Notes: generated by a model from the letters alone, not told the origin. A stretch of DNA of 36,742 nt from Actinomycetota bacterium (GCA_029978705.1 JAPOIY010000025.1:1-36742); one strand, 5' to 3'; counted from the first letter of the stretch, positions 7,979 to 16,657 are shown. Program-made: numbers and translations.

Positions 7979-7990
7979 GTGACGCGGATC

Positions 7991-7996
7991 AGGATA
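7991..7996 (-). promoter_or_regulatory. -10 box of tRNA-Leu (TATCCT)
   Basis: TATCCT on the minus strand lies 12 bases before the first tRNA base. No clear -35 box is visible in the very GC-rich sequence further upstream. Confidence 0.5.
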
Positions 7997-8122
7997 GCAA
8001 GGCCCGCGCAGTGCCCCCCGCCGCCCGGCCCCACCCGACGGCCGCCGTGGGCGGGAGCCGGGTTAACCGATCGAGCACAGTCGTCGGGCGGCATCAGATG
8101 GCCGTCACCCCACGTTCCAGGG

Positions 8123-8128
8123 CAGGAT
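8123..8128 (+). promoter_or_regulatory. Leaderless -10 box (CAGGAT) of the M20 peptidase gene
   Basis: CAGGAT ends 6 nt before ATG 8135. The same hexamer at the same distance precedes the HAD gene at 24262. This spacing places the transcription start at the start codon. Confidence 0.5.
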
Positions 8129-8134
8129 GGGGCC

Positions 8135-9460
8135 ATGTCGCAGCAGCAGAGCCTGAAAGCCGTGGAGGACGACGCTCTCGACATCCTGCGCCAACTGCTG
8201 CGCATCGACACCACCAACACCGGAGACCCCCGCACGACCGTCGGTGAGGCCGTGGCGGCCGAGTACGCCGAGGCCGTCCTGCGCGACGTCGGGTACGAGC
8301 CGGAACGCTTCGAGACCACGTCGGGCTCCCGGCAGGGCGTGTACCTGCGCATCCCCGGCAGCGACCCCGACCGCGGAGCCCTGCTCCTGCACGGCCACCT
8401 CGACGTGGTCCCCGCCATCGCCGACGAATGGTCGGTGCCCCCCTTCGAGGGCATCGAGGCCGATGGCATGATCTGGGGTCGCGGTGCCATCGACATGAAG
8501 GACATGGACGCCATGCTGCTGGCGCTGGTGCGGCACTGGGCGCGCACCGGGTGGGTGCCACCGCGCGACATCGTCCTCATCCTCACCCCCGACGAGGAAG
8601 CGGGCATGCGTCACGGCGCGCACTGGATCGTGACGAACCGCCCCGACATGCTGGCCGGCGTGACCGAAGCCGTCGGTGAGGTCGGCGGGTTCTCCATCAC
8701 CGCGCCCGACCAGCGCCGGCTCTACCTGATCCAGACCGGCGAGAAGGGCCTGGCGTGGCTGCGCCTCCGCGCCGCCGGGACCGTCGGTCACGGGTCGATG
8801 CTCAACGACGACAATGCCGTCACCACGCTGGCCGCCGCGATGGCCCGGGTGGGGGAGTACCGCTTCCCCGTCCGCATGACCCCGACCATGGCTGCCTGCG
8901 CCGACGAACTCGCCGCCGCCCTGGGGGTGGAGTTCGACCCCCGCGACCCCGAGCCGTTCCTCGCCGCCGTCGGCCCGATGGCCCGCGCCCTCGGCGCGAC
9001 CCTGGCCAACACCGCCAACCCCACCATGCTGACCGCCGGCTACAAGGCCAACGTGATCCCCGACGTCGCGGAGGGGACGATCGACGGGCGGTTCCTGCCC
9101 GGCTACGAAGACGAACTGCTCGCCACCCTCGACGACCTGCTCGGTCCCGGCATCACGCGGGAGTTCGTCAACCACGACATCGCCGTCGAGACCACCTTCG
9201 ACTGGGACACGATCACCGCCATGGCGGCCGCCCTGTCCGAACTGGATCCGGGAGCCCGAGCCATCCCCTACCTGATGAGCGGTGGAACGGACGCCAAGGC
9301 GTGGAGCACGCTGGGGATCCGGTGTTACGGGTTCGTCCCTCTACGCCTCCCGCCGGACCTCGACTTTCCCGCTCTGTTCCACGGCATCGACGAGCGGGTC
9401 CCCGTGGAGTCGGTGCGCTTCGGGGTGCGCGCGCTGCAGCGGTTCCTGGAACTCGCCTGA
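8135..9460 (+). CDS. M20-family metallopeptidase/deacylase
   Basis: 441 residues. A cytoplasmic di-zinc hydrolase of the M20/DapE/carboxypeptidase G2 type. The metal-site motifs are visible: H88-x-D90 in 'HGHLDVVPA', the bridging D120 in 'GRGAIDMKD', the catalytic pair E154-E155 in 'TPDEEAG', and the C-terminal metal-binding His in 'ALFHGIDERVP'. The middle segment 'AGTVGHGSMLNDDNAVTTL' marks the lid/dimerisation domain. I chose ATG 8135 because translation reading 'MSQQQSLKAVEDDALDILRQLLRIDT' gives the normal family N-terminus and a leaderless -10 box precedes it. The longer in-frame upstream reading would run from the tRNA. The substrate is unknown: M20 proteins of this size act on dipeptides, N-acyl amino acids or succinyl-diaminopimelate. 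It stands at the core side of the tRNA boundary. Confidence 0.92.
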   Translation: MSQQQSLKAVEDDALDILRQLLRIDTTNTGDPRTTVGEAVAAEYAEAVLRDVGYEPERFETTSGSRQGVYLRIPGSDPDRGALLLHGHLDVVPAIADEWSVPPFEGIEADGMIWGRGAIDMKDMDAMLLALVRHWARTGWVPPRDIVLILTPDEEAGMRHGAHWIVTNRPDMLAGVTEAVGEVGGFSITAPDQRRLYLIQTGEKGLAWLRLRAAGTVGHGSMLNDDNAVTTLAAAMARVGEYRFPVRMTPTMAACADELAAALGVEFDPRDPEPFLAAVGPMARALGATLANTANPTMLTAGYKANVIPDVAEGTIDGRFLPGYEDELLATLDDLLGPGITREFVNHDIAVETTFDWDTITAMAAALSELDPGARAIPYLMSGGTDAKAWSTLGIRCYGFVPLRLPPDLDFPALFHGIDERVPVESVRFGVRALQRFLELA

Positions 9461-9497
9461 CGGCGCGCCGTCCCCGGGTCGGTCACCCTGCGGTCGA

Positions 9498-9503
9498 TAC
9501 AGT
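9498..9503 (+). promoter_or_regulatory. Candidate -10 box (TACAGT) for the 9558 gene
   Basis: TACAGT lies about 55 bases before ATG 9558, between the peptidase stop and the membrane-protein gene. No obvious -35 box is seen. Confidence 0.35.
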
Positions 9504-9557
9504 CGTGCTGAACCGTGGGTCGCACCGGATCCGCGGCTGCGCGAACAAGGAGTGTGC

Positions 9558-10025
9558 ATGAGCCAGGGAGCACCCGTCAGCCGTCCGGGCGGCGTCACCC
9601 TCGTGGTGGTGCTGATGTGGATCGCCGGCATCCTCGAGATGATCGGCGGTCTGGTCTACCTCTGGTTGTCCTTCAACCCCAGCCAGGTCCCCTCGGTCCT
9701 GACCGGCCAGCAGGGACTGGCGCTGGTGGACGCCTCGGCGAACAGCGGCAACAGCCTCACGAGCATCCTGCTGATCCTCGGGATCTTCGGCATCGTGTTG
9801 GGCCTCATCACGGTCCTGCTGGCCTCGGCGCTGAAGAACGGCAGCAACGGGGTCCGGATCTTCATGACGATCATCATCGTGTTCCAGATCCTGGCCGACG
9901 CCTACGACATGGTGACGCTGCACGGCAACGCCATCTGGATGAACCTGCTGGGGATCCTGGTCTGGCTCATCGCACTGGGGCTGCTGTGGTCCTCCCGCGC
10001 GAGCGCTTTCTTCCACCAGCGCTGA
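9558..10025 (+). CDS. Small four-helix membrane protein
   Basis: 155 residues. ATG 9558 has AAGGAG 5 nt upstream. A short hydrophilic N-terminus is followed by four hydrophobic segments, roughly residues 14-35 ('TLVVVLMWIAGILEMIGGLVY'), 72-95 ('SILLILGIFGIVLGLITVLLA'), 102-125 and 128-148. This pattern occurs in many uncharacterised actinobacterial membrane proteins. I recognise no catalytic or transport motif. It follows the peptidase gene in the same direction but appears to have its own promoter (TACAGT at 9498). It converges on the aldo/keto reductase gene with a 16-bp gap. The gene call is secure; the function is unknown. Confidence 0.85.
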   Translation: MSQGAPVSRPGGVTLVVVLMWIAGILEMIGGLVYLWLSFNPSQVPSVLTGQQGLALVDASANSGNSLTSILLILGIFGIVLGLITVLLASALKNGSNGVRIFMTIIIVFQILADAYDMVTLHGNAIWMNLLGILVWLIALGLLWSSRASAFFHQR

Positions 10026-10041
10026 ACCGGCCCGGGTGGGA

Positions 10042-11028
10042 TCAGCGGGCGAGCTGGTTCCACCCGTGCTCGGGGTAGCCGAGCTCCGGCGCGGAGATGT
10101 CGTCCAGCGCCGTGCGGATCTCCGCCGGCAGTTCCAGGTCCTCCGACTCCATCGCGCCGCGCAACTGCTGTACGGTCCGGGCCCCGACCACGGGGGCCGT
10201 CACGCCCGGACGGTCGCGGACCCACGCCAGCGCCACCTCCAGCGGCGCCACGTCCAGGCCCTCCGCAGCGGTGTGTACGGCGTCGACGATGCGGCGCGAC
10301 CGCTCGTCCAGGTATTCCGCCACGAAGGACGAGAAGTGCGGGGAGGCGGCACGAGAGTCGCTGGGCGTTCCGTACCGGTACTTGCCCGTCAACACGCCCC
10401 GCCCGAGCGGCGACCAGGGCGTGATGCCCACGCCGAGCGCCTCGGCGGCCGGCACCACCTCCCGCTCGATCCCGCGCTGCACCAGCGAGTACTCCATCTG
10501 GGCCGCGGCCAGCAGCGACCGGCTGGGGACCGCGGACTGCCACGTGGCCGCCTGCGCCAACTGCCACCCCGAGTAGTTCGACACCCCCACGTACCGCACC
10601 TTGCCGGAGTGCACCGCGTCGTCCGCGGCGGCCAGGGTCTCGTCCAGGGGTGTGTGCGGGTCCCACGCGTGCAGATACCAGACATCGATGTAGTCGGTGC
10701 CCAGTCGACGCAGCGACCCGTCCAGCGACGACAACAGATGGCCGCGCGAGGCGTCGAACCGGCGCTTCGTACGCGGCCGGCTCACCGCCTTGGTGGCGAT
10801 GACCGTGCGGTCGCGCGTGTTCGTCTCGGCGAGCAGCATGCCGATGATCTCTTCGCTGGAACCGTCGGCATAGACGTCGGCGGTGTCGATGAACGTGCCG
10901 CCGCCGTCGAGGAAGGTCTTCCACTGGTCGCGGGCCTCGTGCTCGTCGGTGTCCCGCCCCCACGTCATCGTGCCGAGGGCGAGCCGGGAGACCCACAGAC
11001 CGGTCGCTCCGAGTGCTCGCTGCCGCAT
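10042..11028 (-). CDS. Aldo/keto reductase
   Basis: 328 residues. An NADPH-dependent oxidoreductase of the aldo/keto reductase superfamily, closest in appearance to the potassium-channel beta subunit/YghZ-like subgroup. The catalytic tetrad is present: D48 and Y53 ('FIDTADVYADG'), K80 ('VIATKAV') and H120 ('VWYLHAWD'). Further barrel motifs are 'VRYVGVSNYSGWQL', 'YSLVQRGIE' and, near the end, 'VTAPVVGARTVQQL', which binds the nucleotide. The start at 11028 is supported by TACCGT exactly 6 nt upstream, implying a leaderless mRNA. An upstream in-frame extension is Arg/Pro-rich and rejected. The natural substrate cannot be read from the sequence. It is divergent from the LLM oxidoreductase gene. 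Confidence 0.93.
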   Translation of the reverse strand: MRQRALGATGLWVSRLALGTMTWGRDTDEHEARDQWKTFLDGGGTFIDTADVYADGSSEEIIGMLLAETNTRDRTVIATKAVSRPRTKRRFDASRGHLLSSLDGSLRRLGTDYIDVWYLHAWDPHTPLDETLAAADDAVHSGKVRYVGVSNYSGWQLAQAATWQSAVPSRSLLAAAQMEYSLVQRGIEREVVPAAEALGVGITPWSPLGRGVLTGKYRYGTPSDSRAASPHFSSFVAEYLDERSRRIVDAVHTAAEGLDVAPLEVALAWVRDRPGVTAPVVGARTVQQLRGAMESEDLELPAEIRTALDDISAPELGYPEHGWNQLAR

Positions 11029-11034
11029 GGAGCG

Positions 11035-11040
11035 ACGGTA
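11035..11040 (-). promoter_or_regulatory. Leaderless -10 box (TACCGT) of the aldo/keto reductase gene
   Basis: On the minus strand TACCGT ends 6 nt before ATG 11028, so transcription should start at the start codon. Confidence 0.55.
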
Positions 11041-11108
11041 ACCCGAACCGGTGGCCCGGCAGAAGCGCCGCGCCGGGGTGCCTCGTTCCCCGCGCCCGGA
11101 GCCGGGAG

Positions 11109-11114
11109 TACGCT
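11109..11114 (+). promoter_or_regulatory. Candidate -10 box (TACGCT) for the LLM oxidoreductase-uppP operon
   Basis: TACGCT lies 36 bases before ATG 11151. It leaves room for a short leader containing GGGGAGG. Confidence 0.4.
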
Positions 11115-11150
11115 CACACGGGCGCCTCGGCGGCGCCTGGGGAGGCGACC

Positions 11151-12200
11151 ATGCGACTGGGCCTGAATCTCGGCTACTGGGGGATGGGCAACGACGCCGA
11201 GAATCTGGCTCTCGCGCGGGTGGCCGACGAACTCGGCTACTCCGTGGTGTGGGTGGCGGAGGCCTACGGGTCGGACGCACCGTCGGTCCTGAGCTGGATC
11301 GCCGCCCAGACGACGCAGATCGACATCGGCTCCGCGGTCTTCCAGATTCCCGGCCGCACTCCCGCCAACACGGCCATGACCGCCGCGACCCTCGACACCC
11401 TGTCCGGGGGCCGATTCCGGCTGGGGCTCGGGGTCTCGGGCCCGCAGGTGTCGGAGGGCTGGCACGGGGTGCGGTTCGCCAAACCGCTGACGCGCACCCG
11501 CGAATACACCGAGATCGTCAAGAAGGCGCTGCGCCGGGAACGGCTCACCTACGACGGCGAGTTCTTCACCCTGCCGCTGCCCGACGGCCCCGGCAAGGCC
11601 CTGACCCTGACCGTGCACCCGGTGCGGGAACACATCCCCATGTACCTGGCGGCGATCGGGCCCAAGAACCTGGAACTGGCCGGCGAACTGTTCGACGGCT
11701 GGCTGGCGATCTTCTACTCCCCGGAGTTCGCCCCGGAGCTGCTCGCGAGCATCGAGGCGGGCCGGCAGAAGGTGGGCCGCACGCTGGCCGGTTTCGATGT
11801 CGTGCCCACCGTGCCGGTGGTGATCGGGGACGATCTCGCCTCTTGCGCGGAGCCGCTGCGGGCCTACGCGTCGCTGTACATCGGGGGTATGGGCAGCCGC
11901 GAACAGAACTTCTACAACCGGCTGGCGGTCCGGATGGGCTACGACCAGGCGGCGCAGGAGGTCCAGGACCGTTACCTGGAACGCGACTACGCGGGCGCCG
12001 GGGCCGCGGTGCCGATGGACTTCATCGACAACACGTCACTGATCGGGCCTCCGGAACGGATCCGGGATCGTCTCGCGGCGTATGCCGAGTCGGGCGTCAC
12101 GACGTTGACGATCGCCTCCTACGCGGGGTCACTGGAGGAACGGGTCGCGACAATCCGGACCATGGCGGAACTTCTAGAGCAGTCGGGAGTCGGAGAATGA
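11151..12200 (+). CDS. LLM-class F420-dependent oxidoreductase
   Basis: 349 residues with a luciferase-like TIM barrel. Typical segments are '[11 protein letters not shown]', '[21 protein letters not shown]', '[21 protein letters not shown]', '[20 protein letters not shown]' and '[21 protein letters not shown]'. The family is known for reactions using coenzyme F420 or FMN. Use of F420 here is inferred from the family and the actinobacterial context, not from a decisive motif. ATG 11151 has GGGGAGG upstream. Its stop overlaps the uppP start (ATGA at 12197-12200), so the two are translationally coupled. A neighbouring LLM-family gene before uppP is a recurrent actinobacterial arrangement, but its role there is not established. 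The substrate is unknown. Confidence 0.9.
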   Translation: MRLGLNLGYWGMGNDAENLALARVADELGYSVVWVAEAYGSDAPSVLSWIAAQTTQIDIGSAVFQIPGRTPANTAMTAATLDTLSGGRFRLGLGVSGPQVSEGWHGVRFAKPLTRTREYTEIVKKALRRERLTYDGEFFTLPLPDGPGKALTLTVHPVREHIPMYLAAIGPKNLELAGELFDGWLAIFYSPEFAPELLASIEAGRQKVGRTLAGFDVVPTVPVVIGDDLASCAEPLRAYASLYIGGMGSREQNFYNRLAVRMGYDQAAQEVQDRYLERDYAGAGAAVPMDFIDNTSLIGPPERIRDRLAAYAESGVTTLTIASYAGSLEERVATIRTMAELLEQSGVGE

Positions 12201-13030
12201 TCTCGTGGTTCGAGGCGGTCGTCCTCGGTCTGGTGCAGGGCTTGACCGAGTTCCTGCCCATCTCGTCCAGTGCCCACCTGCTGATCATCTCCCAGTTGTT
12301 CGGCTGGGATGACCCGGGCGCGGCGTTCACCGCGGTGACGCAGATCGGCACCGAGCTGGCGGTCATCATCTTCTTCCGCCGGGAGATCTGGCGCATCATC
12401 AGCACCTGGGTCCGGTCCCTGTACACGCCGGCGCTGCGCTCCGACATCGACGCCCGGATGGGTTGGTACGTCATCATCGGCACGATCCCGATCGCCGTCC
12501 TGGGGGTTCTGTTCCAGGACCAGATCGAGACCGTCGCCCGCAACCTGTGGCTGGTGTCCTTCACGCTCATCTTCTTCGGCATCGTGCTGGGGATCGCCGA
12601 CAAGGTGGGCCGCAAGACCGAGCAGATCGAGGACCTCAACTTCCGCGACGGCATCCTGTACGGCATCGGGCAGGCCTTCGCCCTCATCCCGGGAGTCTCC
12701 CGGTCCGGAGCCACCATCTCCACCGGCCTGTTCCTGGGCTACACGCGCGAAGCCGCCACCCGCTACGCGTTCCTCCTCGCCATCCCGGCGGTGATGGCGT
12801 CGGGCCTGTTCGAGGCCACGAAGATCGGCCAAGGGCCGACGCCGGCCTGGGGCCCGACGATCCTGGCGACGGTGATCGCGTTCGTCGTGGGCTATCTGGT
12901 GATCGCGTGGCTGCTGCGCTACATCGCCACGAATTCGTACATGCCGTTCGTCGTGTACCGGATCGTGCTGGGGGTCCTGGTCATCGTGCTGTGCAGCGTC
13001 GGGGTCCTGGACGCCACCCCGCTGACGTAG
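12197..13030 (+). CDS. uppP: Undecaprenyl-diphosphatase
   Basis: 277 residues, integral membrane protein (BacA/UppP family). It removes a phosphate from undecaprenyl diphosphate, recycling the lipid carrier for peptidoglycan and wall polymers. Overproduction of the family is known to cause bacitracin resistance. The two signature regions are intact: E18 with S23-S25 and H27 in '[12 protein letters not shown]', and P165-G-V-S-R169-S-G in '[10 protein letters not shown]', where the Arg is catalytically essential. Seven or eight hydrophobic helices are visible, and the length is normal. Its ATG overlaps the stop of the LLM oxidoreductase gene. It converges on a lipoprotein gene with only 5 bases between the stops. 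Confidence 0.97.
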   Translation: MISWFEAVVLGLVQGLTEFLPISSSAHLLIISQLFGWDDPGAAFTAVTQIGTELAVIIFFRREIWRIISTWVRSLYTPALRSDIDARMGWYVIIGTIPIAVLGVLFQDQIETVARNLWLVSFTLIFFGIVLGIADKVGRKTEQIEDLNFRDGILYGIGQAFALIPGVSRSGATISTGLFLGYTREAATRYAFLLAIPAVMASGLFEATKIGQGPTPAWGPTILATVIAFVVGYLVIAWLLRYIATNSYMPFVVYRIVLGVLVIVLCSVGVLDATPLT

Positions 13031-13035
13031 CCGGG

Positions 13036-13584
13036 TCAGTTCCGCGTCACGGTCACGTGGCCCCCGCGGGCGTCCGCCAGCAGCGAGCCGTACCCCCGGG
13101 CTCCGGACACCGCGATGTAGATCCGCGGCTGCGGTTGTCCCTCGATGCGGTCCACGGACACGATGCTGATCGTCTCGTCCTCCAGGTCCAGGTCCGCCAG
13201 GGCCCTCTCCTGCAGCCCGGGGATGACACTCCAGTCCACGGCGCCGAGCCGGAAGGTGGTGCGGTCGAGGCGGTCGATGTCGTACTGGCTGACCGAGACG
13301 GGCTCGGTGTCCCAGCGCCCATAGGCGTAGGAGTACTCGTCGAGGTTCTGGGGATGCTGCGGGTCGCGCACCTCCGCCCGGAACCCGTAGTCGTACAGGG
13401 TCACCCGTCTCACCACGATGTCCTCGCCGAGCTCCCGGCGCAGCAGCACGGGCACGGCCACGGGGTCCGCGAGTCCGTCGAACACCGGCGTGGCCGTCGG
13501 GTTGGGGCTGGTGGCGCCGCCGGAGCAGCCGGCCACCAGCGCCAGCGACAGCGCCCCCACCGCTGCTCCCAGACGTCGTCGCAT
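13036..13584 (-). CDS. Secreted lipoprotein, unknown function
   Basis: 182 residues. The N-terminus is a clear lipoprotein signal: three Arg, a hydrophobic stretch and the lipobox 'LVAGC' with C20 as the lipid-modified residue, followed by a Ser/Gly/Pro/Thr linker. The mature part is acidic and alternates hydrophobic and charged residues ('RLDRTTFRLGAVDWSVIPGL', 'ISIVSVDRI', 'PRIYIAVSGARGYGSLLAD'), suggesting a small beta-rich domain anchored outside the membrane. ATG 13584 gives the best signal peptide and lies 7 nt after CACACT (13597-13592); a GTG at 13590 would add two residues. I do not recognise the family. Mycobacteria also carry a small lipoprotein near the mshC/uppP cluster, but I cannot claim orthology. 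Confidence 0.85.
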   Translation of the reverse strand: MRRRLGAAVGALSLALVAGCSGGATSPNPTATPVFDGLADPVAVPVLLRRELGEDIVVRRVTLYDYGFRAEVRDPQHPQNLDEYSYAYGRWDTEPVSVSQYDIDRLDRTTFRLGAVDWSVIPGLQERALADLDLEDETISIVSVDRIEGQPQPRIYIAVSGARGYGSLLADARGGHVTVTRN

Positions 13585-13618
13585 GGTCACCAGTGTGCGC
13601 CCCTCGGCCCGGTCGGGG

Positions 13619-14638
13619 TCAGAGCCACCCGCTCTTCTTGAACTGTCGGTAGAGGAAGACGCAGATGGTGGCCATGACCAGCAGGACCAGCGGATAGCCG
13701 AAACTGGAGTGCAGTTCCGGCATGTCGTCGAAGTTCATGCCGTAGATGCCGGCGATCGCCGTGGGCACGGCGATGATCGCCGCCCACGCCGAGATCTTGC
13801 GCATGTCCTTGTTCTGCTGGAGGTCCTGTTGCGAGGTGGCGGCCATGAGCATGGTCATCAGCAGTTGGTCGTTGGACTCGACGATGTCGCTGGCGCGCAG
13901 CACGTGGTCCCCGACGTCGCGGAAGTAGGGCGCCAGCTCGGTGGGCACGTCGGGGTGCTGCTCGGCCACCAGCACGCGCGCTTCGGCCAGGAGCGGCGAG
14001 ATGGCCCTCTTGACCTCGAGGTTCTCGCGTTTGAGGTTGTAGACGTCGCCAGCGCTGTCGGAGGCCGTCATCCGGAACACCTGGTCCTCCAGGTCCACCA
14101 GGTCATCCGACAGGTGCTGCACGATGTCGAGGTAGCCGTCGACCACGGTGTCGGAGATGGCATAGAGGACGCTCATGGGCCCGTACCGGGTGAGTTCCTG
14201 CGCGGCGCGCAGCCGCGCCCGCGAGGAGCTGGGGGTGGCGTCGCCGGTGCGCACGGACACGACGTAGCCGGGCCCCAGGAAGACCGCCACCTGGCCGGTC
14301 TCCACCGCTGAAGTCTCGTCGGTATAGCGCAACTCCTTGAGGACGACGAAGGCGCACTCGCCCTCCGACTCGATCTTGGGGCGCTGGCGCGGGTTCAGGG
14401 CGTCCTCGACCTGCAACACGGGCAGGTCGAACAGCTTCTCGACGAGGTCCATCTCGCGGCGGCTGGGATGCGCCATCTTGACCCACAGGAAGGTGCTCTC
14501 GTCGCGGTCCTGCTGCACATCGCGGACCGCGTCATGCAGGGCCTGCGACAGCTCCCACGGCGGCGTGTCCGGCGACGTGATGGCCGGGTCGACGGGGAGC
14601 TCCGCCCCTTTCCCGAACCGGAGCACCTCTGTGATCAC
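13619..14638 (-). CDS. CorA-family magnesium/divalent cation channel
   Basis: 339 residues. The large N-terminal cytoplasmic domain is rich in charged helices ('DGYLDIVQHLSDDLVDLEDQVF', 'LKRENLEVKRAISPL'). Two C-terminal membrane helices follow. The first ends in the diagnostic 'GIYGMNFDDMPE', whose Gly-Met-Asn forms the ion selectivity filter. The tail is basic ('RQFKKSGWL'), as in CorA. It should form a homopentameric channel that takes up Mg2+, possibly also Co2+ or Ni2+. I chose GTG 14638 because CACAAT lies 6 nt upstream (leaderless) and the protein then has normal CorA length. A longer open frame upstream overlaps the divergent phosphatase gene and is rejected. Confidence 0.93.
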   Translation of the reverse strand: MITEVLRFGKGAELPVDPAITSPDTPPWELSQALHDAVRDVQQDRDESTFLWVKMAHPSRREMDLVEKLFDLPVLQVEDALNPRQRPKIESEGECAFVVLKELRYTDETSAVETGQVAVFLGPGYVVSVRTGDATPSSSRARLRAAQELTRYGPMSVLYAISDTVVDGYLDIVQHLSDDLVDLEDQVFRMTASDSAGDVYNLKRENLEVKRAISPLLAEARVLVAEQHPDVPTELAPYFRDVGDHVLRASDIVESNDQLLMTMLMAATSQQDLQQNKDMRKISAWAAIIAVPTAIAGIYGMNFDDMPELHSSFGYPLVLLVMATICVFLYRQFKKSGWL

Positions 14639-14644
14639 GACTGC

Positions 14645-14650
14645 ATTGTG
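14645..14650 (-). promoter_or_regulatory. Leaderless -10 box (CACAAT) of the CorA gene
   Basis: On the minus strand CACAAT ends 6 nt before GTG 14638. It sits back to back with the box of the divergent phosphatase gene, only 10 bases away. Confidence 0.45.
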
Positions 14651-14659
14651 ACGAACCCA

Positions 14660-14665
14660 TAGGCT
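14660..14665 (+). promoter_or_regulatory. Leaderless -10 box (TAGGCT) of the histidine phosphatase gene
   Basis: TAGGCT ends 6 nt before GTG 14672. The same hexamer and spacing precede dop (31802-31807). Confidence 0.6.
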
Positions 14666-14671
14666 GTTCGC

Positions 14672-15358
14672 GTGACAACGGTGCTGCTCCTCCGGCATGG
14701 CCGGACGACTGCCAATGCCGACGGCGTGCTGGCGGGGTGGACGCCGGGGGTCGAACTGGACGCGACCGGGCGTGACCAGGCGAAGGCGGTCGCCGCCCGA
14801 CTGGCCGAGGTGCGCTACAGCGCCATCATCACCAGCCCGCTGGAACGGTGCCGGCAGACCGCGGAGATCGTGGCCCGGCGCCGCCGCACCGACATGCCGG
14901 TGCACACCGAGGTCGACCTGGCCGAGGTCAGGTACGGCGACTGGACCGGACAGAGTCTCGAGGTGCTGGCCAAGGAGCCGCTGTGGGACGTGGTGCAGCA
15001 CCATCCCAGCGGGGTCACCTTCCCCGGAGGCGAGTCGCTGGGGGTGGTGCAGGCCCGCGCCATCCACGCCATCCGGCGCTGGAACCGGAAACTGGGCGAC
15101 GGCGCCACCTACGTGGCGGTGACCCACGGGGACGTGATCAAGGCGATCGTGGCGGACGCCCTCGGCATGCACCTGGACCTGTTCCAGCGCATCCAGGTCG
15201 ACCCGTGCTCGGTCTCCGTCGTCCGCTACACGCCGGCCCGCACGTTCGTCGCCCGGCTCAACGACATCGGGGGAGACCTGTCGGTGTACTCCCCGGACCG
15301 GCGCCGGCGCCGACGCCGCCCGTCCGACGGGGCCGTGGGCGGCGAGACGGGGTCCTGA
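14672..15358 (+). CDS. Histidine phosphatase, MSMEG_4193 type
   Basis: 228 residues. A histidine phosphatase (phosphoglycerate-mutase-like fold). The phosphohistidine motif is R8-H9-G10 in 'LLLRHGRTTANADG'. A further Arg is in 'SPLERCRQTAE', the Glu region is 'AEVRYGDWTGQ', and the second catalytic His is H152 in 'VTHGDVIKA'. The product matches the actinobacterial MSMEG_4193 group annotated as a putative phosphomutase, which regularly precedes DUF3090, an SCO1664-type gene and mshC, as here. A link with mycothiol or inositol phosphate metabolism is tempting but not shown. The C-terminus is Arg-rich. GTG start with a leaderless promoter; divergent from the CorA gene. Confidence 0.92.
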   Translation: MTTVLLLRHGRTTANADGVLAGWTPGVELDATGRDQAKAVAARLAEVRYSAIITSPLERCRQTAEIVARRRRTDMPVHTEVDLAEVRYGDWTGQSLEVLAKEPLWDVVQHHPSGVTFPGGESLGVVQARAIHAIRRWNRKLGDGATYVAVTHGDVIKAIVADALGMHLDLFQRIQVDPCSVSVVRYTPARTFVARLNDIGGDLSVYSPDRRRRRRRPSDGAVGGETGS

Positions 15359-15374
15359 TCCCGGGGTCGCCGGG

Positions 15375-15380
15375 TAGGGT
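15375..15380 (+). promoter_or_regulatory. Leaderless -10 box (TAGGGT) of the DUF3090 gene
   Basis: TAGGGT ends 6 nt before ATG 15387, just after the phosphatase stop. DUF3090 and the following gene may therefore have their own transcript. Confidence 0.6.
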
Positions 15381-15386
15381 GGCGGG

Positions 15387-15911
15387 ATGCGTCAGGTGTA
15401 CGTGCACGACTCGCCGGACCGGTGTGTCATCGGCACCGTGGGGGAGCCGGGTCAGCGCACCTTCTTCCTCCAGGTGCGCAGCGGACAGCGGGTCAATGCA
15501 GTGGTGCTGGAGAAGGAGCAGGCCCGCATCCTCGCCGAGAGGATCGGCTCCCTGCTCTCCGAGACCGACGCCCCGCCCGGCTCGGCGCCCCGGGACGATG
15601 CGCCCCTCGACACCCCGATCGAGGAGGACTTCCGGGCCGCGTCCCTGGGGCTGGGCTGGAACACGGAGACCGAGCGCGTGATCATCGAGGCGCACGCGGG
15701 CACAGGCGAGGACGTCGACGTGCCGGACCTGGAGGACGACTCCCCGGGTCCCGACACCGTCCGCATCCGGCTCACCGCGGAGGAGGCGCGGGCCTTCGCC
15801 GCCCGGGCCGAGGCCGTCATCTCCTCCGGCCGGCCGCCGTGCCCCCTGTGCAACTTTCCGCTCGACCCCGCCGGCCACATCTGTCCCCGCGCCAACGGGT
15901 ACCGGCGCTGA
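15387..15911 (+). CDS. DUF3090 family protein
   Basis: 174 residues. A conserved actinobacterial family of unknown function. Recognisable features are the N-terminus 'MRQVYVHDSPDRCVIGTVGEPGQRTFFLQ' region (residues 1-29), the block 'ASLGLGWNTETERVIIEAHA', and the C-terminal cysteine/histidine cluster C152-x2-C155...H164-x-C166 ('CPLCNFPLDPAGHICPR'), which looks like a zinc site. The acidic middle part ('EDVDVPDLEDDSPGPD') is probably flexible. The stop is one base before the GTG of the SCO1664-type gene, so the two form an operon. The constant neighbourhood with mshC suggests a related task, but none is known to me. Confidence 0.93.
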   Translation: MRQVYVHDSPDRCVIGTVGEPGQRTFFLQVRSGQRVNAVVLEKEQARILAERIGSLLSETDAPPGSAPRDDAPLDTPIEEDFRAASLGLGWNTETERVIIEAHAGTGEDVDVPDLEDDSPGPDTVRIRLTAEEARAFAARAEAVISSGRPPCPLCNFPLDPAGHICPRANGYRR

Positions 15912-15912
15912 G

Positions 15913-16632
15913 GTGTCCGACTGGACCGTGCTCGGGCAGGTGTCCGACGCCTCCAACGCCACGCTGGTGGTCGAGGCGGGCGACCACCGCCTGGTCTACA
16001 AGCCCGTACGCGGCGAACGCCCACTGTGGGACTTCCCCGACGGCACGCTGGCCCGCCGCGAGGTAGCCGCCTACGAGATCTCCCGGCACCTCGGGTGGGA
16101 CGTTGTGCCGCCCACCCGATGGGTCGAGGACGGACCCTACGGCCCGGGCAGCGTGCAGGACTGGGTGGGCGACGATGTGGCCGCGGTCTCGGTCTTCCGG
16201 GAGGGCGCGGTCCCCGAGGGGTGGCTGCCCGTGCTGCAGGCTGTCGACGACGCCGACCGTCCGCTGGTGGTCGCACACGCCGACACCCCCCGCCTACGCC
16301 TGATCACCGTGTTCGACCTCGTGGTGAACAACGCCGACCGCAAGGGCGGCCATCTGCTGGGGGACGGGGACGCGGCGTGGGGTATCGACCACGGGCTGAG
16401 TTTCCACGCCGAACCCAAACTGCGGTCGGTGCTGTGGGGTTTCGTGGGCCGCCCCATCGACGACGGTGTCCTGGCCGATCTCGCCGACCGGCGCGACGAT
16501 CTGCCCGACCTCCTCGTCGGCCTGAGCGGCGCGGAGGGGGCCGCGCTGCGGGCGCGGGTGGACCGGGTCCTGGCCGATGGGGTGTTCCCGCCGCCCCGCG
16601 GCGGTCCGGTGATCCCGTGGCCGCCCATCTGA
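15913..16632 (+). CDS. SCO1664-family kinase-like protein
   Basis: 239 residues with a compact protein/lipid-kinase-like fold (PI3/4-kinase or HipA-like). '[18 protein letters not shown]' includes the probable ATP-binding Lys, and '[21 protein letters not shown]' the helix that positions it. '[16 protein letters not shown]' (D135, N140, D142) resembles a catalytic loop, and '[10 protein letters not shown]' (D159) a metal-binding motif. The sequence therefore predicts an active phosphotransferase, although the family has no established substrate. It starts at GTG 15913, one base after the DUF3090 stop, so translation is likely coupled. It is followed by mshC with its own -10 box. Arrangement with DUF3090 and mshC is common in actinobacteria. 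Confidence 0.92.
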   Translation: MSDWTVLGQVSDASNATLVVEAGDHRLVYKPVRGERPLWDFPDGTLARREVAAYEISRHLGWDVVPPTRWVEDGPYGPGSVQDWVGDDVAAVSVFREGAVPEGWLPVLQAVDDADRPLVVAHADTPRLRLITVFDLVVNNADRKGGHLLGDGDAAWGIDHGLSFHAEPKLRSVLWGFVGRPIDDGVLADLADRRDDLPDLLVGLSGAEGAALRARVDRVLADGVFPPPRGGPVIPWPPI

Positions 16633-16644
16633 GGGGCGCGCCGC

Positions 16645-16650
16645 TAGGGT
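16645..16650 (+). promoter_or_regulatory. Leaderless -10 box (TAGGGT) of mshC
   Basis: TAGGGT ends 7 nt before ATG 16658. It also overlaps the alternative GTG at 16649, which argues against that codon as the start. Confidence 0.55.
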
Positions 16651-16657
16651 GTGGCCC

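Noticed and set aside
7979-8134. Upstream extension of the M20 peptidase starting beside the tRNA
   Set aside because: The extension is Pro/Arg-rich and has no ribosome-binding site. ATG 8135 has a leaderless -10 box and gives the normal family N-terminus.
14639-15172. N-terminal extension of the CorA gene
   Set aside because: It would lie antisense to the histidine phosphatase gene and has no CorA similarity. GTG 14638 gives normal family length.
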